The position numbers were made by a program, and so were the translations under genes. Of a stretch of DNA of 64,000 nucleotides, positions 1-9,499 are shown in pieces. Origin of the DNA: Strongylocentrotus purpuratus (lineage: Eukaryota > Echinodermata > Echinoidea > Camarodonta > Strongylocentrotidae). The stretch covers positions 52,200,333 to 52,264,332 of the forward strand of contig NW_022145606.1 of the NCBI RefSeq assembly GCF_000002235.5, in the 5' to 3' direction. A model generated the notes under the pieces. That model searched no databases and was not told where the DNA came from. It saw only the letters and a list, made by a program, of their open reading frames with translations. Within the stretch, counting starts at the first letter, position 1. The number at the start of each line of letters is the position of its first letter.

Positions 1-1078
1 CCGTACGTCCGTCCCGTTTGACCGTTATCACAATATCTCAAGAACCATTTAAGATTTAAACTTAAGACTCGGGAATAGTATTTATCACCATAGGAAGACG
101 ATCTGATTAGATTTTGCAGTACGTAGGTCAAAGGTCACAGGTCACAGAGGTCAACTTATGAAATTCCTTGTATTGAGTTTGTTAGCGCGATATCTCAAGA
201 ACCATTTGAGATTTAAACTTCAAACTTAAGGATAGTATGTATCACCATAGGAAGACGATCTGATTAGATTTTGGAGCACGTAGGTCAAAGGTCAAGGGTC
301 ACAGAGGTCAACTTATGAAATTCCATACATTGAGATTGTTATCATGATATCTCAAGAACCACTGGAGATTTAAACTTCAAACTTAGTGATAGTGTGTATC
401 ACTATAGGAAAACAATCTGATTACATTTTGGAGCACGTAGGTCAAAGGTCAAGGGTCATAGAGGTCAACTTATGAAATTCCATACATTGAGATTGTTATC
501 ATGATATCTCAAGAACCACTGGAGATGTAAAAACTTCAAACTTAAGGATAGTATGTATCACCATAGGAAGACGATCTGAATAGATTTTGGAGCACGTAGG
601 TCAAAGGTCAAGGGTCACAGAGGTCAACTTATGAAATTCCATACATTGAGATTGTTATCATAATATCTCAAGAACCACTGGAGATTTAAACTTCAAACTT
701 AATGATAGTGTGTATCACCATAGGAAGACAATCTGATTAGATTTTGGAGCACGTAGGTCAAAGGTCAAGGGTCACAGAGGTCAACTTATGAAATTCCATA
801 CATTGAGATCGTTATCGCGATATCTCAAGAACCACTGGAGAATTTTCACTTCAAACTTAATGATAGTATGTATCACCATATCATAATATCTAAAGAACCA
901 CTGGAGATTTAAACTTCAAACTTAATGATAGTGTGTATCACCATAGGAAGACAATCTGATTAGATTTTGGAGCACGTAGGTCAAAGGTCAAGGGTCACAG
1001 AGGTCAACTTATGAAATTCCATACATTGAGATTGTTATCATGATATCTCAAGAACCACTGGAGATTTAAACTCCAAAC
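1..1078. repeat. 157-bp satellite carrying nuclear-receptor half-site clusters
   Basis: Head-to-tail repeat, open at the left window edge, with a period of about 157 bp (one unit 159 bp; a partial extra unit is inserted near 840-910). Each full unit holds a dense block reading AGGTCA-A-AGGTCA-A-GGGTCA-CAG-AGGTCA, near 125-153, 282-310, 439-467, 598-626, 755-783 and 978-1006. The first copy has AGGTCA in place of GGGTCA. The array breaks off in the middle of a unit at about 1078. No coding potential is seen. Confidence 0.9.
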
Positions 1079-1404
1079 TTGTTTAAATTGCTCTATGGCG
1101 GAGGCATCATTTTCGACTGCGCGCAGTCAAAATTCCATCTCGTTTTCATCTGTATAAAAACCGCTATAACACTCATATTGTTCTGTATATCATTTTTAAT
1201 ATTCAATTTGGAAATTTATTTCTATTTTAGGCCCACTTTCTTTGTTAACGTTTTTCAAGTGTTTTTTTTTTCTGCAAAATCATCCCATTTTGTTTGGTAA
1301 GTTTTTCAAACTCTTTCTTTATATTTTGAGTTCTCGTATCAGACTCTTTTGTCTCTGTTCCGGGTTTTGTCGATTTTTATCCCATTTCCTAGAAACCAGT
1401 TCTA

Positions 1405-1536
1405 AGACAATTACCCCCTGGGCAATCACCCCCCTTGGGTCGTCATTTTATGGGGGTATTTTCCTGGGGGGGGGGGTATTTTCCTTGGGGGGGGGGTAAT
1501 TTTTCCGGGGGTGACTGCCCAGGGGGTAATTGTCCT
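1405..1536. repeat. Fold-back element with GACAATTACCCCCTGGG arms
   Basis: The left arm (from 1405) and right arm (to 1536) are inverted copies of a C-rich sequence ending in GACAATTACCCCC. Poly-G tracts fill the centre. It shares its terminal motif with the larger fold-back at 1819-2191, so the two belong to one family. Confidence 0.75.
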
Positions 1537-1818
1537 GATACAAAATGCTCAACAGAATATCGAAACGTTGCTTAATAGCATTATTTAACTGTTGATATAT
1601 GTTTCTTCTCACCCATGTGTTTCTATCACTTTTCACATGTAGTTCATTTTGGTTTCCTCTGTGTAGATTGCACTTCTCGATTTTTTTCTCGATATTTCTT
1701 GTTTCGATGCTATGATTTTCAGTATGATTTATTATCTTTATTCCTTGCATGCAATTGAGAAGTTTCTTTCTGTAATCAGTTCATTGTTCGGCTCTTTGTT
1801 GTATTTTATTGCGTATCC

Positions 1819-2191
1819 GGACACCTACCCCTAGGACAATTACCCCCTAGATAACCACCCCCAGTCAACTACACTCTATACAACTACTCCCAGGACAACT
1901 GACCCCTAGACAACTATCCCCTAGGACAACTACCTCCTAGAACAACTCCCCTAAGATAGTTGTCCGGGGGGTATTTGTCCTAGAGGATGGTTGTCGTAGG
2001 GAGTAGTTGTCTGGGGTTAGTTGTCCGGGAGTAGTTGTCCTAGGGGGTTGTTGTCCGGGGGTAGTTGTCCCGGAGGAAGTCGTCCTAGAGGGCGGTTGCC
2101 CTAGGGGGTAGTTGTCCTAGGGGTAGTTGTTTTAGGGGGTAGTTGACTGGGGGTGGTTATTCGGGGGGCGAATGTCCAGGGGATAGGTGTC
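1819..2191. repeat. Large fold-back made of an inverted ~20-bp minisatellite
   Basis: The left half repeats units like CAACTACCCCTAGGA. The right half repeats the complement, GTAGTTGTCCTAGGGG, and the orientation switches near 1965. The outer ends GGACACCTACCCC and GGGGATAGGTGTC pair with each other, and pairing continues along the arms. The predicted structure is one long imperfect hairpin. Confidence 0.8.
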
Positions 2192-2709
2192 ATAGAACCA
2201 TTTTATTGTGCTACTATCGTTATAACATATTCTCATTCACAAAGACTTATCGTGCTGCATTTTGGTTCAATTTTTGTTTTCTTCTATTTAATTAATTGTT
2301 ATTCTCATTATCCTCCCACTCTTAATTTATTTTCTTAGTTCTACCGCTGATTCTTTCTGTTTTGTATGTGGTATGTTTCTGCTTAAAAAGTACTTCGTGC
2401 CCGTCCCCCCCCCCCCCCCCTTCAGGCGCGGATCCAGGATTTCTTAGGGGGGGGGCCCATTTTTTTTTTTGTCCGAAAAAAAATCGTAACGACTCAGCCA
2501 GCCGCTAAATAAGCGGAGGGGGGAGGGGAGGGGAAGAGGACACTTTGGGGGGGGGGGTCTCAAAATTTGACATTTTGTTCCGTAGGGGGGGGTGAGGTCA
2601 CCTTTTTTAGGTCAGCCATTGGCATATTTTAAAAAAAATTAAATTAAAAAAAACACACATAAAAAACCGAAGGGGGGAGGGTCAACCCCCTAACCCCCCC
2701 CCCCCCCTT

Positions 2710-3340
2710 CCGTACGTGCCTACTCGTCTGAAAATAGCTTTTCCCCTCCCGCGCGAAGCGCGGAAGTTTTTACGTTTCATTAAATCATTAGAAAAAGAAG
2801 ACGATTCGTTGTACAGTTTTTACTCTTAATCCTCGTCTTAATTCATCCCCCTCTCCCGCGCAAAGCTCGGAAGCTTTTACGTTTCATTAAATCATTAGAG
2901 AAAGAAGATGATTCGTTATACCGTTCTCGACTCTTAATCCTCATCTGAATAAAGCTTTTACGTTTCATTAAATCATTAGCGAAAGAAGACGATTCGTTGT
3001 ACCGTTATGACTTTTAATCCTTGTCTAAATTCAGTTTCCCCCCCGCTTCGACGTTTCATTAAATTTTTAGAGAATGAAGACGATTCGTTGTTCCGCTCTC
3101 GAAAATAATTTAGTTTCCCCCACCCGCGTGAAGCGCGGAAGCTTTTACTTTTCATTAAATCATTAGAGAAAGAGGAAGATTCGTCGTACCGTTATGACTT
3201 TTAATCCTTGTCTAAATTCAGTTTCCCCCCCCCCTCCCACGCGAAGCGCGGAAGCTTCGACGTTTCATTAATTCATTACAGAAAGAAGACGATTCGTTGT
3301 ACCGTTCTCGACTCTTAATCCTTGTCTGAATTTCAAATAT
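2710..3340 (+). repeat. Array A: ~110-bp units with a GC hairpin
   Basis: Tandem units contain GTTTCATTAAATCATTAG, GAAGACGATTCGTTGTACCG, a poly-C run and a small palindrome CCGCGCGAAGCGCGG followed by AAGCTT. The same unit recurs at 19165-19490 (inverted), 49500-50090 and 54035-55080. Confidence 0.85.
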
Positions 3341-3429
3341 GTTCTTTGTCTATTCCCTTTTCTTCGTACGTCCTCTTCCTTTACACTCCTCTCTTTTTTG
3401 GCCGGCGTTTATTGGGGGACCACCCCACC

Positions 3430-3850
3430 GCCCCCCCTGGCTACGCGCCTGCTGTCAGATGAACATATGTTGATACCTTGTCCGCCCCGGAAGCTCAGGG
3501 GTTTAAGGTTTTAATTTACGGTCAGATTAGCATTCAGGGGTCCGCATTAGCGCCCTAGACGGGGTCCAGGGGGCAGAGCCCCGGAAGTTCAGGAGTTTAG
3601 GCATTTAATTACGGTCAGATGAGCATTATTTTGATACCTAATTGTTACAATGGCAGGTCACTAATTGGCTTGGGGTTCAGGGGGCGGAGCCCCGAAATCT
3701 CAAGGGTTTTAGGCACTCAATTACGGTCAGATGAGTATCGAGGGGCCCGCCTAAGGGCTCTTGGTTGGGTCCAGGGGGCAGAGCCCCCAGAAGCTCAGTG
3801 GTTTTAGGCGTTTAATTACGGTCAGATGAGCATATTTTGATACCCTATTA
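3430..3850 (+). repeat. Array B: ~100-bp GGTCAGATGAGCAT units
   Basis: Tandem units consist of ACGGTCAGATGAGCAT, GGGCCCGCCTTAGGG, a GGGGGCAGAGCCCCC hairpin, GGAAGCTCAGG and TTTTAGGCATTTAATT. The array recurs at 7005-7700, 16970-17230, 50200-50820 and 55195-55500, always upstream of module C. Confidence 0.85.
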
Positions 3851-4140
3851 TAATGTGACACTGGCAGTTAACTATTTTTTCTTTCTCGCTCTCTTTCTTT
3901 CTATTTCTCTTTAATATACTTTTTCAAAGAAAGTGTGGGGGAGGGGCTCGAGGATCCCGATCCCCGCCGTTCCGCGGGCCCTGATATGTAGGCATCTCAA
4001 GAAGCATTTTCTTGCCTGGCTGTAAATTTAGGAATTTGTCATTTTCCAACAAACGCATGAAGTGAGGAAAATTATCTCATTTCAGAATTATTTGTTAACC
4101 ACCGTTATGGAATTATAAATAATCCACGTTTGAATTCTAT
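3850..4140 (+). repeat. Module C: single-copy segment between arrays B and D
   Basis: An AT-rich segment beginning after GACACTGGCAG. It includes TTTAATATACTTTTTCAAA, a G-rich GGGGCTCGAGG patch and TAAATTTAGGAATTTGTCAT. It is present once in every composite copy (7700-7945, 17230-17485, 50820-51115, 55500-55860). No ORF is seen. Confidence 0.8.
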
Positions 4141-4154
4141 TTCTCCAACCCCCC

Positions 4155-4860
4155 CCCCCCCCCCCCCCCTCCGATCTACACCTTGTTGGCGGGAAAATTG
4201 CAACTGATATCCCTTACCTTTCTTCATTCTCTTTTTTTTCCTTTCCCTTTCTCTCCTCTTTCACTTTCCCTTCCCTTACTTATCTCTCTTTTAGGTTTTC
4301 TTGGGGTGGGGGTGGGGGGGAGGGGCACGGTCATTTTGGTCCCCAACCTGCTCCACACATTGTTGGCGGGATTAACCGCAACTGATCTCCGCTTCTTTTC
4401 TCCCTTTTCTTGTTGTCTTCCTCTTTTTGTTCCCTTTTAGCTCTCCTCATTTCCTTTTCCTTCCTTCTCTTTTTTTAGCGGGGACGGGGGGGGGGGAGGC
4501 TAGGGTCGTTTGCCTCCCCCCTCGATCCACAACTTGTTGGCGGGAAAATTGCAACTGATATCCCCCTTCTTTTCTTTTCTTCTTCCTATTTTGTCCTTCC
4601 CTTTATCTCCTCTTTATCTTTTTTCTTTCCCTTTCCTTCTTCCTTCTCTTTTATTTGTTTATTTTGGGGGGAGGGGGAGGCAAGTCCTCCCCCCCCCCCC
4701 CGATCTCCTTCTTCCCTCTTCTCTTTTCTTCTTCCTCTTCTTTTTTCCCTTTCTCTCCTCTTTCCCTTCTTTTCCTTCTCTCTCTCTCCTTTTTTTTTTT
4801 GCGGGGGGGGGGGGGGGGGGGGGCAAGGCACGCTCGGCCCCCCCCCTGGATCCGCGCCTG
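4155..4860 (+). repeat. Array D: polypyrimidine and poly-G units
   Basis: Units begin GGCGGGAAAATTGCAACTGAT, run through 100 or more bases of almost pure C/T, then a long G run, then CAAGGC. Strand asymmetry is extreme. Overlapping ORFs on both strands are low-complexity artefacts. An expanded version lies at 20455-21825. Confidence 0.85.
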
Positions 4861-4865
4861 CCCCC

Positions 4866-5060
4866 CCCCCCTCAGTGTTAGTTAGAGTACGCATATGCGT
4901 GTTCGCTCCTTTTGAAAACACCCCCTAAGTCCGGTGTGTAAAATCAATTTTGTGTATGTACGAGCCGGACTTTGGTGCGTGAAAAGTACCCCTTTACCGG
5001 ACATTTTGGTAACACGCATGCGGTCATTCCGGCCCCGAAATGGGGGGGGGGGGGGGGGGG
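4866..5060 (+). repeat. Dispersed repeat with CCGGACTTTG...TTTACCGGACATTTTGG
   Basis: This segment (AGTGTTAGTTAGAGTACGCATATGC through ACACGCATGCGGTCATTC) is closely matched at 47625-48055. Part of it is also found inverted at 35045-35335. It ends in a poly-G tract. No coding capacity. Confidence 0.7.
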
Positions 5061-5084
5061 CGGGGCTTCATGTATACGGAAGAA

Positions 5085-5280
5085 AAGTGTCACATTTTAT
5101 TTTAGATAAGTGCCGCGTGTTCATTTCAATAAGTGACCCGTCCCATTTATATGTGCCCTTATTCAAATTTGAAAGGAGCCATTTTTACTTTGACAAATGA
5201 ACCTTTTCCTTTCTTATGAATCCCCTATCCCCTTCTTATAAGTGCTCATTTACATCTATGATGTGTGCCCCTTTTAATAT
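5085..5280 (+). repeat. Degenerate ATAAGTGCCCCTTTT units
   Basis: Short units of about 25 bp of the form GATAAGTGCCCCTTTT are repeated imperfectly. Similar stretches lie at 9028-9150, 9355-9495, 11405-11555 and 61185-61320. Function unknown. Confidence 0.6.
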
Positions 5281-5924
5281 CTGAATTGATTGACTGAAAG
5301 GTTTATTGAGAACATTCCATGATCACAGTCATACAACTGAAGTGACATGGATTTCAATACCAACTATGCACGTGTAAAAAAAAAAAAAAAATTATGCATT
5401 TGTCAAAAGGATATAGAAAACTGAAGAAAAAAAAAATAAGAATAAGAATACAATTATGATTCATTACAGCTGCCTGTACACATTATTCAGCATTAATGAG
5501 AAAAAGAGGAAGCGAAAGGCAGAGGAGAGTAGTAGAAGAGTAGAGAACAAAGCTAAGCAGAGCGACCGAGGAAGGAAACGAGTTGGAGAGACAGAGATGT
5601 AGAACAGGGTCGATAGGAGAGGGGAGGTACACCATAGGTTAATACATTGGCCATAGCTGTTATAAATCACATATCTATCTTTACTGACAAAGAATATATA
5701 GACAGATATATAACAGGTGAGGTATTGCAACACTTCTTGAATACTAAATAGGAATGAAATGAACATAATAGGGTGAAGGAAGAACAGGGATGTTAGAAGC
5801 GGAAAGAGGGAAACTAGCAAAGGAATAGAATGAGACCAAGAAGAAAGTGATGAGGGAGATAAATTTAGAGCGCGCGCAAGAGAGAGAAAATTTGTAGGTA
5901 AGAAGTTCATTCCATTCATTCAAT

Positions 5925-6860
5925 TCAAAATGGTTTATTTCAAATAAAACTTTCATCGCGGCGTTTAGCCGAATTACAAAAGTTTACAAACAAAATTAAT
6001 AACACATAATGTAATATATAACATAGCATAACATGATATATTGAATTTGTAAAATAACTCAGTATACATACGAGATATATAGCTTATTGCAACATATGGA
6101 AACATAAATTAGAAAGAAATCTGTATTAAATAGCATTAAATAGCACTGAAATCATGTGAAAGAAGGACTAAAGTAAGCAATAAGCGGTAAAAGGAGCAAG
6201 TGTATGTGGTGGAAAAAATCGAGAGTAAGACTGAAAGGTGAGGAGTAACGTTTGCAAATACACTGTAACTCATTGAAATTAAGAGTGGGATAGATTTACA
6301 GAGGAAGAGTGTTAAAAGGCTGAGAGGGGAAAAGGTATAGGAAGTAGTGGTAGAAATTCATATAAGAGGATACGGGAAAGAAGGGAAAGGAAGAAGAAGA
6401 AAAAGTCATGAAACAAATACAATACTTAATTCGTATGAGTGTATACACAGGCAAAGGCAAGGCAATCAAATCAAAGAACGAAGGAAGAAGGAGAAGGGAA
6501 AGAAGAAAGAAAGAAAAAAGGAAAAAAAGAAAATAAGTCTAGAATAAAGAAAAGAAGAAATAAAAGGAGGAAAAAAGGGGAAAAAGGGAAGAAGAAAAAG
6601 AGGGGTGTGAAAGAACAACAAAGCAAAACAAAACAAAAAAAGTGATGAAATTGCCGAGCCTGAATGGTACAAGAAAAGGAGTGTCATAAGTTGAGTAACG
6701 TGCACCGATAATCACTCTCAAAACTCTCTTTTGGACTCTTTCTAACCTGGTGATTTGGTTTTTGGTGAGGCCTCCATTCCATACAGTATTGGTATATCAT
6801 AGTAATAAATAGTTCGCTATGTTATTATTGTTTTGTAATTTACGTAATTTTACGTTGAAT
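5925..6860 (-). mobile_element. LINE fragment: end of reverse transcriptase plus 3' tail
   Basis: Read on the minus strand, 6860 down to about 6650 encodes VWNGGLTKNQITRLERVQKR followed by VLRVIIGARYSTYDTPF. This is the segment typical of the C-terminal part of non-LTR (CR1/Jockey-like) reverse transcriptases, in the stretch written LERVQ(K/R)RALRII in that family. Below it lies purine-rich non-coding DNA. At 5925-5990 a small CGGC...GCCG stem is followed by AAATAAACC, the likely 3' end of the element. The reading frame is lost downstream of the conserved block, so this is a dead 5'-truncated copy. The limits between coding part and 3' tail are my estimate. Confidence 0.65.
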
Positions 6861-6949
6861 TGGAATTAATTAAAAAGTAGGAGGGAGGAGGAGAAGCAGT
6901 GGTGTAATGAGGTTTATTCGCATCACCACCCGACTCTTACATGTTACTA

Positions 6950-7960
6950 CAGGCCCCGCTGAACGTTTTTCAAAAAGTGTGGGGGGGGGCTAAAGTATTT
7001 ACGATCAGGTAGAGCGTAGCGAGCGGAGTAAATGCGTAAATTGGCGTGGGGCCCAGTGTCGGTACGGTCAGATGAGCATTCAGGGACCCGCGTTAGGGTC
7101 CTTGGTGGGGGTCCAGGGGGCAGAACCACCGGAAGCTCAGGGGTTTTAGGCATTGAATTATAGTCAGATGAGTATTCATGGGCCCGCCTTAGGGTCCTTG
7201 ATGGGGTCCAGGGGGCAGACCTCCCGGAAGCTCAGAGGTTTTAGGCATTTAACTACGGTCAGATGAGTATCCATGGGCCCGCGTTAGGGTCCTTGGTGGG
7301 GGTCCAGGGGGCAGAACCAACGGAAGCTCAGGAGTTTTAGGCATTAAATTACGGTCAGATGAGTATTCATGGGTCCGCCTTAGGGTCCTTGATGGGGTCC
7401 AGGGGACAGAGCTCCCGGAAGCTCAGGGGTTTTAGACATTTAACTACGGTCAGATGAGCATATTTTGATACCTTATTTGTGACACTGGCAGGTCACTGAT
7501 TGGCGTCGGGTCAGGAGGGCAGAGCCCCCAGAAGCTCTAGGATTTTAGGCATTAAATTACGGTCAGATGAGCATCTAGGGGCCTGCCTTAGGGTCCTTGG
7601 TTGGGTCCAGGGGCAGATGTGGGAGCCCCCGGAAGCCCAGGGGTTTTAGGCATTTAAATACGGTCAGATGAGCATATTTTTATACCTCATTTGTGACACT
7701 GGCAGGTCACTATTCTTTCTTTCTATTTCTTTTTAGCATAATTTTTCAAGTTGGGGGGGGGGGGCGGAGCCCCGCCTTTTTGCGGGCTCTGACACGTAGG
7801 CTTCTAAATAACTGTATTTTTTAACCTGACTGTAAATGTAAGGATTTGTCATTTTCCAACAAACGCATATAAAGTATAATTTACAGAAAAGTGAGACAAA
7901 ATCCCGGAAAATCATGTCATTTCAGCAATATTTGTAAATCACTCCCCCCCCCCCCCCTCC
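6950..7960 (+). mobile_element. Partial composite element: array B plus module C
   Basis: Array B units (about 7005-7700, roughly seven) are followed by module C (7700-7945) and a poly-C tract. Arrays A and D are missing and no terminal inverted repeats are seen, so this is a truncated or rearranged copy. It opens with a G-rich TCAAAAAGTGTGGGGG patch that also resembles module C. Confidence 0.75.
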
Positions 7961-7974
7961 CCACCAGTACGCGT

Positions 7975-8440
7975 GTGAGGAGAAGAAATACAAATAGAGA
8001 GAGAGAGAGGGGAGGAGAAAACTAGCAAAGGAATATGATGAGATTAAGAAGGGTACAGAGGGAGAGGGAGGAGGAAGAAGAGAGAGTGAGAGAGGGGGGG
8101 GGGGGGTTCGAAGTTAGGATTTTTGCGAACATGATGGATTTCTACAGCACGATTCGACTGTAACCCATTTAAGTATATCTCTACATAATATTATACAGAC
8201 AATATTGAGCAACCGTTACAAAAGAAACTTTAGGATTCTCTGCAACCGTCTTAAAATCACTCAGAACCAACTAATGAATTTAAATCGGATCGTTTTTTTT
8301 TGTTGCAACCTTCATTTTCAATAAAAACAGTGGTACACAATTTGCGATCACGACAATTTATACCGGATCAGCAAAGTTCACAAATCTACCACGCAGTTAT
8401 TACAAACGTATATAGTGAGATGTAGATATATGGTAGAATA
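7975..8440. other. Purine-rich tract, then unassigned DNA
   Basis: A GA-rich microsatellite-like stretch with a G run (7975-8110) is followed by AT-rich sequence in which I see no gene or repeat similarity. Confidence 0.5.
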
Positions 8441-8600
8441 CTCCCGATGAAGCGGAGCGCGTGCACTTTCATGTGCCGATTAGCAATTGAATCCAATGAC
8501 CGGGGTAATAATATTAACAGTGTGAAGCGCATATAAATGTAATACTGAGCGCTTTACAAGTGTGACTATTGTTATCACTATTATCACTGTTATTATCATT
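8440..8600 (+). mobile_element. SINE fragment (3' body and tail)
   Basis: Contains the family-specific GACCGGGGTAATAATA and the tail motifs AAGCGCATATAAATGTAAT and GAGCGCTTTACAA, then ATT-type repeats. The head is absent. It belongs to the same family as the copy at 27886-28177. Confidence 0.6.
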
Positions 8601-9027
8601 GTTATGAAAAACGTAGAGGTTAGCTATAGATATATGGTAACATAACATTTGTATTAATTACAGTCTTCTCCATTTATATCGAAATTAAATGAGATTTGTT
8701 TTGCAGGGTATATGTAAATACTGCTAACAATAATTGTTATATCAAATGACGATTTATCATTCTCACCAGGTACGGTAGGGCACTACTTCTGAATGTGTCA
8801 GTTTTACACTCTCTTAGCCTATCGCTGTGTCGGATGCTGCGGTTTTTGATCTGTATCGGGCAACCAGTCTTCGAAATTTGTCTGAAGTGATTCTGCAAAT
8901 GTTAGGCATATACTAAATGATTCCCTCAATCGCTTAGTGTTGTGAGCTCAGTCTTCTGGAGGGCATCGTTGTAGTTCACATACTGGTCAGAGAGAATAAT
9001 CCGCAGGGTCCTTTTCTGGATCATTAA

Positions 9028-9150
9028 TTTAGATGGATAAGTGCACCTTCTTTTGAAACGTGTCCATTTTCCCGTCTAATACGTGCCCTTTTCCCTCTTG
9101 ATACGTGCCCCCTTTTCACATGTGATCAGTGCAATAAGTGCATCTTTCCC
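9028..9150 (+). repeat. GATACGTGCCCC-type units
   Basis: Four or five imperfect units (CTAATACGTGCCCTTTT, TTGATACGTGCCCCCTT) of the family also seen at 5085-5280. Confidence 0.55.
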
Positions 9151-9164
9151 CGCGGCACTAATGT

Positions 9165-9355
9165 CCTTCGGTAAGAAATTAATCTGCATTAGCCAGTCTC
9201 CACCCAGGTGATGTAAATGATTACCCGGTAGGAAGAAATTCCTTGAATGCCAGAGCGCCTTGTCAGGGCTACTCGACTAATGCTGGGGTAATAATAGTAA
9301 AGCGCTTAGAAACATTAGTATTGAGCACTATATAAATGTTACTATTAATAGTATC
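9165..9355 (+). mobile_element. SINE fragment (body and tail)
   Basis: Carries the body motif CCACCCAGGTGATGTAAATG, a mutated TACCCGGTAGGA, then GGGGTAATAATAGTAAAGCGC and the tail GAGCACTATATAAATGTTAC. The body is preceded by CGGCACTAATGTCCTT, which matches the SINE at 27886-28177 (complement). The tRNA head is lost. Confidence 0.65.
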
Positions 9356-9499
9356 TTTCCCCTTCTAATAATTGCCCCCTCCCTCCACCTTTGAGTGAAC
9401 CTTGGGTATGAGAGGGGTCCCTTTTCACCTCTTTTACTTTGATTCTTCCCCCTATTCCTATCTAATAAGTTCTTTTTTTTCTCCTTTTGATAAGACTTA
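9355..9499 (+). repeat. ATAAGTGCCCC-type units, left of inserted element
   Basis: C/T-rich units such as TAATAATTGCCCCCTCC and CTAATAAGTTC continue on the other side of the 9500-11405 element, at 11405-11555. The element therefore appears to have inserted into this repeat. Confidence 0.5.

Larger units (their letters stand above)
2423..4860 (+). mobile_element. Composite poly-G element, copy 1 (hAT-like ends)
   Basis: It begins with CAGGCGCGGATCCAGG and ends with the inverted form CCTGGATCCGCGCCTG. Inside, in order: a poly-G/poly-A leader, hairpin array A (about 2710-3340), array B (3430-3850), a single-copy module C (3850-4140) and polypyrimidine array D (4155-4860). No transposase is present, so it is non-autonomous. 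It sits in a poly-C tract, so the target duplication cannot be read. The better-delimited copy at 53908-56106 has a 7/8-matching 8-bp duplication, which supports assignment to hAT-type elements. Confidence 0.75.

Noticed and set aside
1..1078. CRISPR-like direct repeats at the left edge
   Set aside because: The units are adjacent without unique spacers, and the DNA is clearly eukaryotic; it is a satellite.
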